27,516 bases of DNA from Liolophura sinensis (taxonomy: Eukaryota; Mollusca; Polyplacophora; Chitonida; Chitonidae), in NCBI RefSeq assembly GCF_032854445.1, contig NW_027018430.1, positions 1 through 27,516 of the forward strand, given 5' to 3'. A program made the translations under genes and the position numbers. A model generated the notes under the pieces. That model made no database searches and was not told where the DNA came from. It worked only from the letters and a program-made list of their open reading frames with translations. Below are positions 1 through 9,899 of this stretch, in pieces (position 1 is the first letter of the stretch; each line of letters starts with the position of its first letter).

Positions 1-553
1 CCAGCAACGGCTCTTACTCCATGGAAACCAGGGAAATTTGCAATTTTTTAAACAGCTGCCGATGCCTGGGCCAATTCCGCATCTTTTAGAACCTTATTGA
101 TGTGGTTCAGTGATCAGTTGTACTTTTTACAGCAGACTGTATCTAGTACCTTGTGTTTTTTTATGTACAAATGGTGTGGTTTTTCTCACACGTAGATAAA
201 GACATTGAGATTGTCTTGGACTGAGAAGTAAGACAATTGCTGGGTGAGTTAAATGGGCTTAGCCCAAAGATTTGACGTCTTCTGGCTACCGAAGGGCACA
301 TAACTTATAGTCAAAAGTTGAATATAGTAATGACCAGTCGCGATTGTACAGAGTACAGTGTAGCCGATTTCAATTAACAAAAAGACCAGGGTAAAAATGC
401 AAAAGTGGAAAAACTGTTCCAGTGCTGCTGGTAAGAGGCTAATCCGACGTATTTTGTGACGACAAATCGAATGGTGCAAAACCGCGTTGCTCTCCGACCA
501 ATACTTTTGCCTGTAGCGACAATTGAATGATCATTTATGTCATAATCACGTGC
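1..553. repeat. Satellite unit 1, subtype A, divergent
   Basis: 553 bp. The right half matches subtype A (GACTGAG, AGCCCAAAGATTTGA, GTGACGACAAATCG), but positions about 75-115 differ from every other unit (TTTTAGAACC, TTGATGTGG, TTCAGTGATCAG), and extra A, G and T residues occur in homopolymers. This is the most divergent unit of the window. Confidence 0.9.
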
Positions 554-1069
554 CCAGCAACGGCTCTTACTCCATGGAAACCAGGGAAATTTGCAATTTT
601 TCAAGCTGCCAATACTCCTGGCCCAATCCGCATCTTTTGGCACCTTACTGAAGTGGGTCTGTGGTCAGTTGCACTTTTTACAGCAGACTGTATCAAGTAC
701 CTTGTGTTTTTTATGTAGAAATGGTCTGGTTTTTCTACACGTAGATAAAGACATTGAGATTGTCTTGGACTGAGAAGTAAGACAATTGCTGGGTGAGTTA
801 AATGGGCTTAGCCAAAGATTTGACGTCCTTCTGGGCTACCGAAGGGACATAACTTATAGTCAAAAGTTGAATATAGTAATGACCAGTCGCGATTGTACAG
901 AGTACCGTGTAGCCGATTTCAATTAACAAAAAGACCAGCAAAAATGCAAAAGTGGAAAAACTGTTCCAGTGCTGCTGGTAAGAGGCTTATCCGACGTATT
1001 TTGTAACGAGAAATCGAATGGTGCAAACCGCGCTGCTCTCCGACCAATACTTTTGACTGTAGCGACAAT

Positions 1070-1083
1070 TCAATGATCATTGA
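1070..1083. other. 14-bp perfect palindrome near the end of a unit
   Basis: TCAATGATCATTGA is its own reverse complement. It occurs at the right end of 13 units: 2, 10, 18, 20, 27, 28, 30, 38, 41, 44, 45, 47 and 49. The alternative form in most other units, GAATGATCATTT, keeps only a 10-bp palindrome. The site could bind a dimeric protein, but no binding is shown by the sequence alone. Confidence 0.6.
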
Positions 1084-1092
1084 TGTCATAAT

Positions 1093-1098
1093 CACGTG
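1093..1098. promoter_or_regulatory. CACGTG E-box-like motif, present in every complete unit
   Basis: CACGTG stands a few bases before each unit start and is kept in every unit inspected. It matches the core bound by bHLH factors in eukaryotes, but a 6-bp match in a repeat does not show function. It lies 9 bp after the palindrome in this copy. Confidence 0.3.
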
Positions 1099-1099
1099 C

Positions 1100-1650
1100 C
1101 CAGCAACGGCTCTTACTCCATGGAAACCAGGGATATTTGCAATTTTTTAACAGCTGCCGATGCCTGGCCCAATTCCGCATCTTTTGGCACCTTATAAATG
1201 TGGGTCTGTGGTCAGTTGTACTTTTTACAGCAGACTGTATCAAGTACCTTGTGTTTTTTATGTACAAATGGTGTGGTTTTTCTCCACATAGATAAAGACA
1301 TTGAGATTGTCTTGGACTTAGAAGTAAGACAATTGCTGGGTGAGTTAAATGGGCTTGGCCCAAAGGTTTCAGGTCTTCTGGGCTACCGAAGGGCACATAA
1401 CTTATAGTCAAAAGTTGAATATAGTAATGACCAGTCGCGATTGTACAGAGTACAGTGTAAGCCGATTTCAATTAACAAAAAGACCGGGCAAAAATGCAAA
1501 AGTGGAAAAACTGTTCCAGTGCTGCTGGTAAGAGGCTAATCCGACGTATTTTGTGACGAGAAATCGAATGGTTGCAAACCGCGTTGCTCTCCGACCAATA
1601 CTTTTGCCTGTAGCGACAATTGAATGATCATTTATGTCATAATCACGTGC
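1100..1650. repeat. Satellite unit 3, subtype C
   Basis: 551 bp. C markers are GGATATTTGC, CTTATAAATG, CTCCACATAG, GGCTTGGCCC and AAAGGTTTCAGG. The GACCGGGCA variant at 1482-1490 is shared only with unit 50. Confidence 0.94.
1193..1199 (+). promoter_or_regulatory. TATA-like TATAAAT in a subset of units
   Basis: TATAAAT occurs in subtypes A, C, D and E and is replaced by TACTGAA or TATTCAT in the others. It is directly joined to an ATG (ATAAATG), which leaves no room for a normal promoter-to-start distance. It is therefore listed only as a motif, not a promoter call. Confidence 0.15.
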
Positions 1651-2203
1651 ACAGCAACGGCTCTTACTCCCATGGAAACCAGGGAAATTTGCAATTTTTC
1701 AACAGCTGCCGATACCTGGCTCAATTCCGCATCTTTTGGCACCTTATAAATGTGGGTCTGTGGTCAGTTGTACTTTTTACAGCAGACTGTATCAAGTGCC
1801 TTTTGTTTTTCACGTACAAATGGTGTGGTTTTTCTACACGTAGATAAAGACATTGAGATTGTCTTGGACTGAGAAGTAAGACAATTGCTGGGTGAGTTAA
1901 ATGGGCTTAGCCCAAAGATTTGACGTCTTCTGGGCTACCGAAGGGCACATAACTTATAGTCAAAAGTTGAATATAGTAATGGCCAGTCGCGATTGTACAG
2001 AGTACAGTGTAGCCGATTTCAATTAACAAAAATACCAGGGTAAAAATGCAAAAGTGGAAAAAACTGTTCCAGTTGCTGCTGGTAAGAGGCTAATTCGACG
2101 TATTTTGTGACGAGAAATCGAATGGTGCAAACCGCGTTGCTCTCCGACCAAAACTTTTGCCTGTAGCGACAATTGAATGATCATTTATGCCATAATCACG
2201 TGC
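1651..2203. repeat. Satellite unit 4, subtype D
   Basis: 553 bp. D markers are ACAGCAACGG, GTGCCTTTTG, AATGGCCAGTC, CTAATTCGACG and CAAAACTTTT, all shared with unit 22. Extra single bases in homopolymers account for the length. Confidence 0.94.
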
Positions 2204-2755
2204 ACAGCAACGGCTCTTACTCCATGGAAACCAGGGAAATTTGCAATTTTTTAACAGCTGCCGATAACTGGCTCAATTCCGCATCTTTTGGCACCTTATA
2301 AATGTGGGTCTGTGGTCAGTTGTACTTTTTACAGCAGACTGTATCAAAGTACCCTTGTGTTTTTCACGTACAAATGGTGTGGTTTTTCTACACGTAGATA
2401 AAGACATTGAGATTGTCTTGGACTTAGAAGTAAGACAATTGCTGGGTGAGTTAAATGGGTTTGGCCCAAAGATTTGACGTCTTCTGGGCTACCGAAGGGC
2501 ACATAACTTATAGTCAAAAGTTGAATATAGTAATGACCAGTCGCGATTGTACAGAGTACAGTGTAGCCGATTTCAATTAACAAAAAGACCCAGGCAAAAA
2601 TGCAAAAGTGCGAAAACTGTTCCAGTGCTGCTGGTAAGAGGCTAATCCGACGTATTTTGTGACGAGAAATCGAATGGTGCAAACCGCGTTGCTCTCCGAC
2701 CAATACTTTTGGCTGTAGTGACAATTGATTGATCATTGATGTCATAATCACGTGC
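2204..2755. repeat. Satellite unit 5, subtype E
   Basis: 552 bp. E markers are CGATAACTGG, GGTTTGGCCC, GTGCGAAAAC and the right end TTGATTGATCATTGATG; unit 23 is its twin. Extra bases lie near 2346 and 2355 (CAAAG, ACCC). Confidence 0.94.
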
Positions 2756-3307
2756 CCAGCAACGGCTCTTACTCCATGGAGAAACCAGGGAAATTTGCAA
2801 TTTTTCAACAGCTGCCGATGCCTGGCTCAATTCCGCATCTTTTGGCACCTTATTCATGTGGGTCTGTGGTCAGTTGTACTTTTTACAGCAGACTGTATCA
2901 AGTACCTTGTGTTTTTCACGTACAAATGGTCTGGTTTTTCTACACGTAGATAAAGACATTGAGATTGTCTTGGACTTAGAAATAAGACAATTGCTGGGTG
3001 AGTTAAATGGGATTGGCCCAAAGATTTCAGGTCTTCTGGGCTACCGAAGGGCACATAACTTATAGTCAAAAGTTGAATATAGTAATGACCAGTCGCAATT
3101 GTACAGAGTACAGTGTAGCCGATTTCAATTAACAAAAAGACCAGGTAAAAATGCAAAAGTGGAAAAAACTGTTCCAGTGCTGCTGGTAAGAGACTAATCC
3201 GACGTATTTTGTGACGAGAAATCGAATGGTGCAAACCGCGTTGCTCTCCGACCAATACTTTTGGCTGTAGTGACAATTGAATGATCATTTATATCATAAT
3301 CACGTGC
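2756..3307. repeat. Satellite unit 6, subtype F
   Basis: 552 bp. F markers are TTATTCATG, TTAGAAATAAG, GGGATTGGCCC, GTCGCAATTG and AGACTAATCC. A two-base GA duplication at 2779-2782 interrupts the CCATGGAAACC motif and is absent from the other F units. Confidence 0.94.
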
Positions 3308-3856
3308 CCAGCAACGGCTCTTACTCCATGGAAACCAGGGAAATTTGCAATTTTTCAACAGCTGCCGATGCCTGGCTAAATTCCGCATCTTTTGGCACCT
3401 TACTGAAGTGGATCAGTGTTCAGTTGTACTTTTTACAGCAGACTGTATCAAGTACCTTGTGTTTCTCACGCACAAATGGTGTGGTTTTTCTACACGTAGA
3501 TAAAGACATTGAGATTGTCTTGGACTTAGAAGCAAGACAATTGCTGGGTGAGTTAAATGGGCTTAGCCGAAAGATTTGACGTCTTCTGGGCTACTGAAGG
3601 GCACATAACTTATAGTCAAAAGTTGAATATAGTAATGACCAGTCGCGATTGTACAGAGTACAGTGTAGCCGATTTCAATTAACAAAAATACCAGGTAAAA
3701 ATGCAAAAGTGGAAAAACTGTTCCAGTGCTGCTGGTAAGAGGTTAATAAGACGTATTTTGTGACGAGAAATCCAATGGTGCAAACCGCGTTGCTCTCCGA
3801 CCAATACTTTTGCCTGTAGCGACAATTGAATGATCATTTATGTCATAATCACGTGC
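3308..3856. repeat. Satellite unit 7, subtype G
   Basis: 549 bp. G markers are GGCTAAATT, GTGGATCAGTGTT, GTTTCTCACG, GGCTACTGAAGG and AATACCAGG. It ends with AGGTTAATAAGACG, shared with unit 25 only. Confidence 0.95.
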
Positions 3857-4406
3857 ACAGCAACGGCTCTTACTCCATGGAAACCAGGGAAATTTGCAAT
3901 TTTTCAACAGCTGCCGATACCTGGCTCAATTCCGCATCTTTTGGCACCTTATTCATGTGGGTCTGTGGTCAGTTGTACTTTTTACAGCAGACTGTATCAA
4001 GTACCTTATGTTTTTCATGTACAAATGGTCTGGTTTTTCTACACGTTGATAAAGACATTGAGATTGTCTTGGACTTAGAAGTAAGACAATTGCTGGGTGA
4101 GTTAAATGGGCTTAGCCGAAAGATTTGACGTCTTCTGGGCTACCGAAGGGCACATAACTTATAGTCAAAAGTTGAATATAGTAATGACCAGTCGCGATTG
4201 TACAGAGTACTGTGTAGCCGATTTCAATTAACAAAAAGGCCAGGTAAAAATGCAAAAGTGGAAAAAACTGTTCCAGTGCTGCTGGTAAGAGGCTAATCCG
4301 ACGTATTTTGTGACGAGAAATCGAATGGTGCAAACCGCGTTGCTCTCCGACCAATACTTTTGGCTGTAGTGACAATTGAATGATCATTTATGTCATAATC
4401 ACGTGC
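3857..4406. repeat. Satellite unit 8, subtype H
   Basis: 550 bp. H markers are ACAGCAACGG, CGATACC, TTATTCATG, CTTATGTTTTTCATG and ACACGTTGAT; twins are units 26 and 43. One extra A lies in GTGGAAAAAACTG near 4265. Confidence 0.95.
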
Positions 4407-4956
4407 CCAGCAACGGCTCTTACTCCATGGAAACCAGGGAAATTTGCAATTTTTCAACAGCTGCCGATGCCTGGCTCAATTCCGCATCTTTTGGCACCAT
4501 ACTGAAGTGGGTCAGTGTTCAGTTGTACTTTTTACAGCAGACTGTATCAAGTACCTTGTGTTTTTCACGTACAAATGGTCTGGTTTTTCTACACATAGAT
4601 AAAGACATTGAGATTGTCTTGCACTTAGAAGTAAGACAATTGCCGGGTGAGTTAAATGGGCTTAGCCGAAAGATTTGACGTCTTCTGGGCTACCGAAGGG
4701 CACATAACTTATAGTCAAAAGTTGAATATAGTAATGACCAGTCGCGATTGTACAGAGTACAGTGTAGCCGATTTCAATTAACAAAAAGACCAGGTAAAAA
4801 TGCAAAAGTGGAAAAAACTGTTCCAGTGCTGCTGGTAAGAGGCTAATCCGACGTATTTTGTGACGAGAAATCGAATGGTGCAAACCGCGTTGCTCTCCGA
4901 CCAATACTTTTGGCTGTAGTGACAATTGAATGATCATTTATGTCATAATCACGTGC
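4407..4956. repeat. Satellite unit 9, subtype I
   Basis: 550 bp. I markers are GTCAGTGTTCAG and TTGCACTTAG. CACCATACTG and TTGCCGGG are shared with the left part of unit 27. One extra A lies in the A run near 4815. Confidence 0.95.
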
Positions 4957-5505
4957 CCAGCAACGGCTCTTACTCCATGGAAACCAGGGAAATTTGCAAT
5001 TTTTCAACAGCTGCCGATGCCTGGCTCAATTCCGCATCTTTTGGCAGCTTACTGAAGTGGGTCAGTGTTCAGTTGTACTTTTTACAGCAGACTGTATCAA
5101 GTACCTTGTGTTTTTCACGTACAAATGGTCTGGTTTTTCTACACGTAGATAAAGACATTGAGATTGTCTTGCACTTAGAAGTAAGACAATTGCTGGGTGA
5201 GTTAAATGGGCTTAGCCGAAAGATTTGACGTCTTCTGGGCTACCGAAGGGCACATAACTTATAGTCAAATGTTGAATATAGTAATGACCAGTCGCGATTG
5301 TACAGAGTACCGTGTAGCCGATTTCAATTAACAAAAAGACCAGGCAAAAATGCAAAAGTGGAAAAACTGTTCCAGTGCTGCTGGTAAGAGGCTAATCCGA
5401 CGTATTTTGTAACTAAAAATCGAATGGTGCAAACCGCGCTGCTCTCCGACCAATACTTTTGGCTGTAGCGACAATTCAATGATCATTGATGTCATAATCA
5501 CGTGC
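4957..5505. repeat. Satellite unit 10, subtype I, second form
   Basis: 549 bp. The left part matches unit 9. The right part carries GTCAAATG, GTACCG, GTAACTAAAA, GCGCTGCT and the palindromic right end, as in units 27 and 44. Confidence 0.95.
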
Positions 5506-5517
5506 ACAGCAACGGCT

Positions 5518-5527
5518 CTTACCTTAC
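5518..5527. repeat. 5-bp tandem duplication CTTAC CTTAC
   Basis: Two direct copies of CTTAC replace the single copy found at this place in all other units. The block partner (unit 31) has one copy, so this is either a recent private event or a read error in the indel-rich part of the window. Confidence 0.85.
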
Positions 5528-5701
5528 TCCATGGAAACCAGGGATATTTGCAATTTTTTAACAGCTGCCGATGCCAGGCCCAATTCCGCATCCTTTGGCA
5601 CCTTATAAATGTGGGTCAGTTTTTAGTTGTACTTTTTACAGCAGACTGTATCAAGTACCTTGTGTTTTTTATGTACAAATGGTGTGGTTTTTCTCCACGT
5701 A

Positions 5702-5707
5702 AATAAA
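5702..5707 (+). promoter_or_regulatory. AATAAA motif specific to subtype A units
   Basis: CGTAAATAAAG contains the canonical polyadenylation hexamer in subtype A, A' and D/A units. Other units read TAGATAAAG or TTGATAAAG here. It would matter only if the array is transcribed on this strand, which the sequence cannot show. Confidence 0.15.
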
Positions 5708-6059
5708 GACATTGAGATTGTCTTGGACTGAGAAGTAAGACAATTGCTGGGTGAGTTAAATGGGCTTAGCCCAAAGATTTGACGTCTTCTGGGCTACCGA
5801 AGGGCACATAACTTATAGTCAAAAGTTGAATATAGTAATGACCAGTCGCGATTGTACAGAGTACAGTGTAGCCGATTTCAATTAACAAAAAGACCAGGTA
5901 AAAATGCAAAAGTGGAAAAAACTGTTCCAGTGCTGCTGGTAAGAGGCTAATCCGACGTATTTTGTGACGACAAATCGAATGGTGCAAACCGCGTTGCTCT
6001 CCGACCAATACTTTTGCCTGTAGCGACAATTGAATGATCATTTATGTCATAATCACGTG

Positions 6060-6607
6060 CCAGCAACGGCTCTTACTCCATGGAAACCAGGAAATTTGCA
6101 ATTTTTCAACAGCTGCCAATACCTGGCCCAATTCCGCATCTTTTGGCACCTTACTGAAGTGGGTCTGTGGTCAGTTGCACTTTTTACAGCAGACTGTATC
6201 AAGTACCTTGTGTTTTTTATGTAGAAATGGTCTGGTTTTTCTACACGTAGATAAAGACATTGAGATTGTCTTGGACTTAGAAGTAAGACAATTGCTGGGT
6301 GAGTTAAATGGGTTTGGCCCAAAGATTTGACGTCTTCTGGGCTACCGAAGGGCACATAACTTATAGTCAAAAGTTGAATATAGTAATGACCAGTCGCGAT
6401 TGTACAGAGTACAGTGTAGCCGATTTCAATTAACAAAAAGACCAGGCAAAAATGCAAAAGTGCGAAAACTGTTCCAGTGCTGCTGGTAAGAGGCTAATCC
6501 GACGTATTTTGTGACGAGAAATCGAATGGTGCAAACCGCGTTGCTCTCCGACCAATACTTTTGGCTGTAGTGACAATTGATTGATCATTGATGTCATAAT
6601 CACGTGC
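6060..6607. repeat. Satellite unit 12, B/E hybrid
   Basis: 548 bp. B markers (CCAATACC, CAGTTGCAC, TGTAGAAATGGTCTGG) lie on the left. E markers (GGACTTAG, GGTTTGGCCC, GTGCGAAAAC, TTGATTGATCATTGATG) lie on the right. The switch falls between about 6233 and 6278. Confidence 0.92.
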
Positions 6608-7154
6608 CCAGCAACGGCTCTTACTCCATGGAAACCAGGGAAATTTGCAATTTTTCAACAGCTGCCGATGCCTGGCTCAATTCGCATCTTTTGGCACCTT
6701 ATTCATGTGGGTCTGTGGTCAGTTGTACTTTTTACAGCAGACTGTATCAAGTACCTTGTGTTTTTCACGTACAAATGGTGTGGTTTTTCTACACGTAGAT
6801 AAAGACATTGAGATTGTCTTGGACTTAGAAATAAGACAATTGCTGGGTGAGTTAAATGGGATTGGCCCAAAGATTTCAGGTCTTCTGGGCTACCGAAGGG
6901 CACATAACTTATAGTCAAAAGTTGAATATAGTAATGACCAGTCGCAATTGTACAGAGTACAGTGTAGCCGATTTCAATTAACAAAAAGACCAGGTAAAAT
7001 GCAAAAGTGGAAAAACTGTTCCAGTGCTGCTGGTAAGAGACTAATCCGACGTATTTTGTGACGAGAAATCGAATGGTGCAAACCGCGTTGCTCTCCGACC
7101 AATACTTTTGGCTGTAGTGACAATTGAATGATCATTTATATCATAATCACGTGC
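6608..7154. repeat. Satellite unit 13, subtype F
   Basis: 547 bp. F markers as in unit 6. Single bases are missing in ATTCGCATC (near 6682) and GGTAAAATGC (near 6995) compared with unit 33. Confidence 0.94.
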
Positions 7155-7703
7155 CCAGCAACGGCTCTTACTCCATGGAAACCAGGGAAATTTGCAATTT
7201 TTCAACAGCTGCCGATGCCTGGCTAAATTCCGCATCTTTTGGCACCTTACTGAAGTGGATCAGTGTTCAGTTGTACTTTTTACAGCAGACTGTATCAAGT
7301 ACCTTGTGTTTCTCACGTACAAATGGTGTGGTTTTTCTACACGTAGATAAAGACATTGAGATTGTCTTGGACTTAGAAGTAAGGCAATTGCTGGGTGAGT
7401 TAAATGGGCTTAGCCGAAAGATTTGACGTCTTCTGGGCTACTGAAGGGCACATAACTTATAGTCAAAAGTTGAATATAGTAATGACCAGTCGCGATTGTA
7501 CAGAGTACAGTGTAGCCGATTTCAATTAACAAAAATACCAGGTAAAAATGCAAAAGTGGAAAAACTGTTCCAGTGCTGCTGGTAAGAGGCTAATCCGACG
7601 TATTTTGTGACGAGAAATCGAATGGTGCAAACCGCGTTGCTCTCCGACCAATACTTTTGGCTGTAGTGACAATTGAATGATCATTTATGTCATAATCACG
7701 TGC
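7155..7703. repeat. Satellite unit 14, subtype G
   Basis: 549 bp. G markers as in unit 7, but AGGCTAATCC replaces AGGTTAATAAG and GTAAGGCAATTG is present, both as in unit 34. Confidence 0.95.
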
Positions 7704-8252
7704 CCAGCAACGGCTCTTACTCCATGGAAACCAGGGAAATTTTCAATTTTTCAACAGCTGCCGATGCCTGGCTCAATTCCGCATCTTTTGGCACCTTACT
7801 GAAGTGGGTCAGTGTTCAGTTGTACTTTTTACAGCAGACTGTATCAAGTACCTTGTGTTTTTCACGTACAAATGGTGTGGTTTTTCTACACGTAGATAAA
7901 GACATTGAGATTGTCTTGCACTTAGAAGTAAGACAATTGCTGGGTGAGTTAAATGGGCTTAGCCCAAAGATTTGACGTCTTCTGGGCTACCGAAGGGCAC
8001 ATAACTTATAGTCAAAAGTTGAATATAGTAATGACCAGTCGCGATTGTACAGAGTACAGTGTAGCCGATTTCAATTAACAAAAAGACCAGGCAAAAACGC
8101 AAAATTGGAAAAATTGTTCCAGTGCTGCTGGTAAGAGGCTAATCCGACGTATTTTGTGACGAGAAATCGAATGGTGCAAACCGCGTTGCTTTCCGACCAA
8201 TACTTTTGGCTGTAGTGACAATTGAATGATCATTTATGTCATAATCACGTGC
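7704..8252. repeat. Satellite unit 15, subtype I
   Basis: 549 bp. I markers with AAATTTTC. The stretch ACGCAAAATTGGAAAAATTG near 8097-8116 and GCTTTCC near 8189 are shared only with unit 35. Confidence 0.95.
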
Positions 8253-8801
8253 CCAGCAACGGCTCTTACTCCATGGAAACCAGGGATATTTGCAATTTTT
8301 TAACAGCTGCCGATGCCTGGCCCAATTCCGCATCTTTTGGCACCTTATAAATGTGGGTCTGTGGTCAGTTGTACTTTTTACAGCAGACTGTATCAAGTAC
8401 CTTGTGTTTTTTATGTACAAATGGTGTGGTTTTTCTCCACATAGATAAAGACATTGAGATTGTCTTGGACTTAGAAGTAAGACAATTGCTGGGTGAGTTA
8501 AATGGGCTTGGCCCAAAGGTTTCAGGTCTTCTGGGCTACCGAAGGGCACATAACTTATAGTCAAAAGTTGAATATAGTAATGACCAGTCGCGATTGTACA
8601 GAGTACAGTGTAGCCGATTTCAATTAACAAAAAGATCAGGCAAAAATGCAAAAGTGGAAAAACTGTTCCAGTGCTGCTGGTAAGAGGCTAATCCGACGTA
8701 TTTTGTGACGAGAAATCCAATGGTGCAAACCGCGTTGCTCTCCAACCAATACTTTTGCCTGTAGCGACAATTGAATGATCATTTATGTCATAATCACGTG
8801 C
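8253..8801. repeat. Satellite unit 16, subtype C, GATCAGG form
   Basis: 549 bp. C markers with AAAGATCAGGC and GAAATCCAATGG on the right, as in units 29, 36 and 42. The palindrome CCATGG and E-box-like CACGTG are intact. Confidence 0.95.
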
Positions 8802-9350
8802 ACAGCAACGGCTCTTACTCCATGGAAACCAGGGATATTTGCAATTTTTCAACAGCTGCCGATACCTGGCCCAATTCCGCATCCTTTGGCACCTTATAAA
8901 TGTGGGTCAGTTTTTAGTTGTACTTTTTACAGCAGACTGTATCAAGTACCTTGTGTTTTTTATGTACAAATGGTGTGGTTTTTCTCCACGTAAATAAAGA
9001 CATTGAGATTGTCTTGGACTGAGAAGTAAGACAATTGCTGGGTGAGTTAAATGGGTTTGGCCCAAAGATTTGACGTCTTCTGGGCTACCGAAGGGCACAT
9101 AACTTATAGTCAAAAGTTGAATATAGTAATGACCAGTCGCGATTGTACAGAGTACAGTGTAGCCGATTTCAATTAACAAAAAGACCAGGTAAAAATGCAA
9201 AAGTGGAAAAACTGTTCCAGTGCTGCTGGTAAGAGGCTAATCCGACGTATTTTGTGACGAGAAATCGAATGGTGCAAACCGCGTTGCTCTCCGACCAATA
9301 CTTTTGCCTGTAGCGACAATTGAATGATCATTTATGTCATAATCACGTGC
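8802..9350. repeat. Satellite unit 17, subtype A' (GGTTTGGCCC form)
   Basis: 549 bp. A markers (CCTTTGG, GTCAGTTTTTAG, CGTAAATAAAG, GACTGAG) combined with GGTTTGGCCC and GTGACGAG. The twin is unit 37. TCCAACC near 8752 is a private CG-to-CA change just upstream, at the end of unit 16. Confidence 0.93.
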
Positions 9351-9899
9351 CCAGCAACGGCTCTTACTCCATGGAAACCAGGGAAATTTGCAATTTTTCA
9401 ACAGCTGCCAATACCTGGCCCAATTCCGCATCTTTTGGCACCTTACTGAAGTGGGTCTGTGGTCAGTTGTACTTTTTACAGCAGACTGTATCAAGTACCT
9501 TGTGTTTTTTATGTACAAATGGTCTGGTTTTTCTACACGTAGATAAAGACATTGAGATTGTCTTGGACTGAGAAGTAAGACAATTGCTGGGTGAGTTAAA
9601 TGGGCTTAGCCCAAAGATTTGACGTCTTCTGGGCTACCGAAGGGCACATAACTTATAGTCAAAAGTTGAATATAGTAATGACCAGTCGCGATTGTACAGA
9701 GTACCGTGTAGCCGATTTCAATTAACAAAAAGACCAGGCAAAAATGCAAAAGTGGAAAAACTGTCCCAGTGCTGCTGGTAAGAGGCTTATCCGACGTATT
9801 TTGTAACGAGAAATCGAATGGTGCAAACCGCGTTGCTCTCCGACCAATACTTTTGACTGTAGCGACAATTCAATGATCATTGATGTCATAATCACGTGC
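9351..9899. repeat. Satellite unit 18, subtype B
   Basis: 549 bp. B markers, but CAGTTGTAC and TGTACAAATGG replace the B-specific CAGTTGCAC and TGTAGAAATGG. CTGTCCCAGTG near 9763 is shared with unit 38 only. Confidence 0.95.

Larger units (their letters stand above)
554..1099. repeat. Satellite unit 2, subtype B
   Basis: 546 bp, the shortest unit. B markers are CCAATAC, TTACTGAAG, CAGTTGCAC, TGTAGAAATGGTCTGG, GTACCG, GGCTTATCC and GTAACGAG. It shares TGTAGAAATGG with GACTGAG and GCGCTGCT only with unit 49. Confidence 0.93.
950..4715. repeat. Higher-order block Q, first copy (partner 10850-14604)
   Basis: The ordered series C-D-E-F-G-H-I (units 3-9) recurs as units 21-27, 18 units downstream. 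Unit starts 1100, 1651, 2204, 2756, 3308, 3857 and 4407 map to 10998, 11547, 12096, 12645, 13194, 13743 and 14292. The D pair shares several rare variants: GTGCCTTTTG, AATGGCCAGTC, CTAATTCG, CAAAACTTTT and ATGCCATAAT. The offset falls from 9,898 to 9,885 bp across the block because this copy carries extra single bases. Confidence 0.88.
5506..6059. repeat. Satellite unit 11, subtype A, with 5-bp duplication
   Basis: 554 bp, the longest unit. A markers are CATCCTTTGG, GTCAGTTTTTAG, CTCCACGTAAAT and GTGACGACAAAT. CTTAC is duplicated in tandem at 5518-5527, absent from all other units. Confidence 0.94.

Noticed and set aside
1193-1199. TATA box promoter driving the ATG frame at 1198
   Set aside because: The motif overlaps the start codon, so it cannot act as a normal promoter for that frame.
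1370-1396. CENP-B box
   Set aside because: The CTTCGGTAGCCC stretch on the - strand shares TTCG but lacks the further A and CGGG positions of the known motif.
8139-8651. Recurring 142-170 codon - strand frames (also at 16923-17435 and 19119-19631)
   Set aside because: The first codon is TTG (complement of CAA at 8649-8651), not ATG. The frame repeats in phase because 549 is a multiple of three, is broken in other subtypes, and resembles no protein I recognise.
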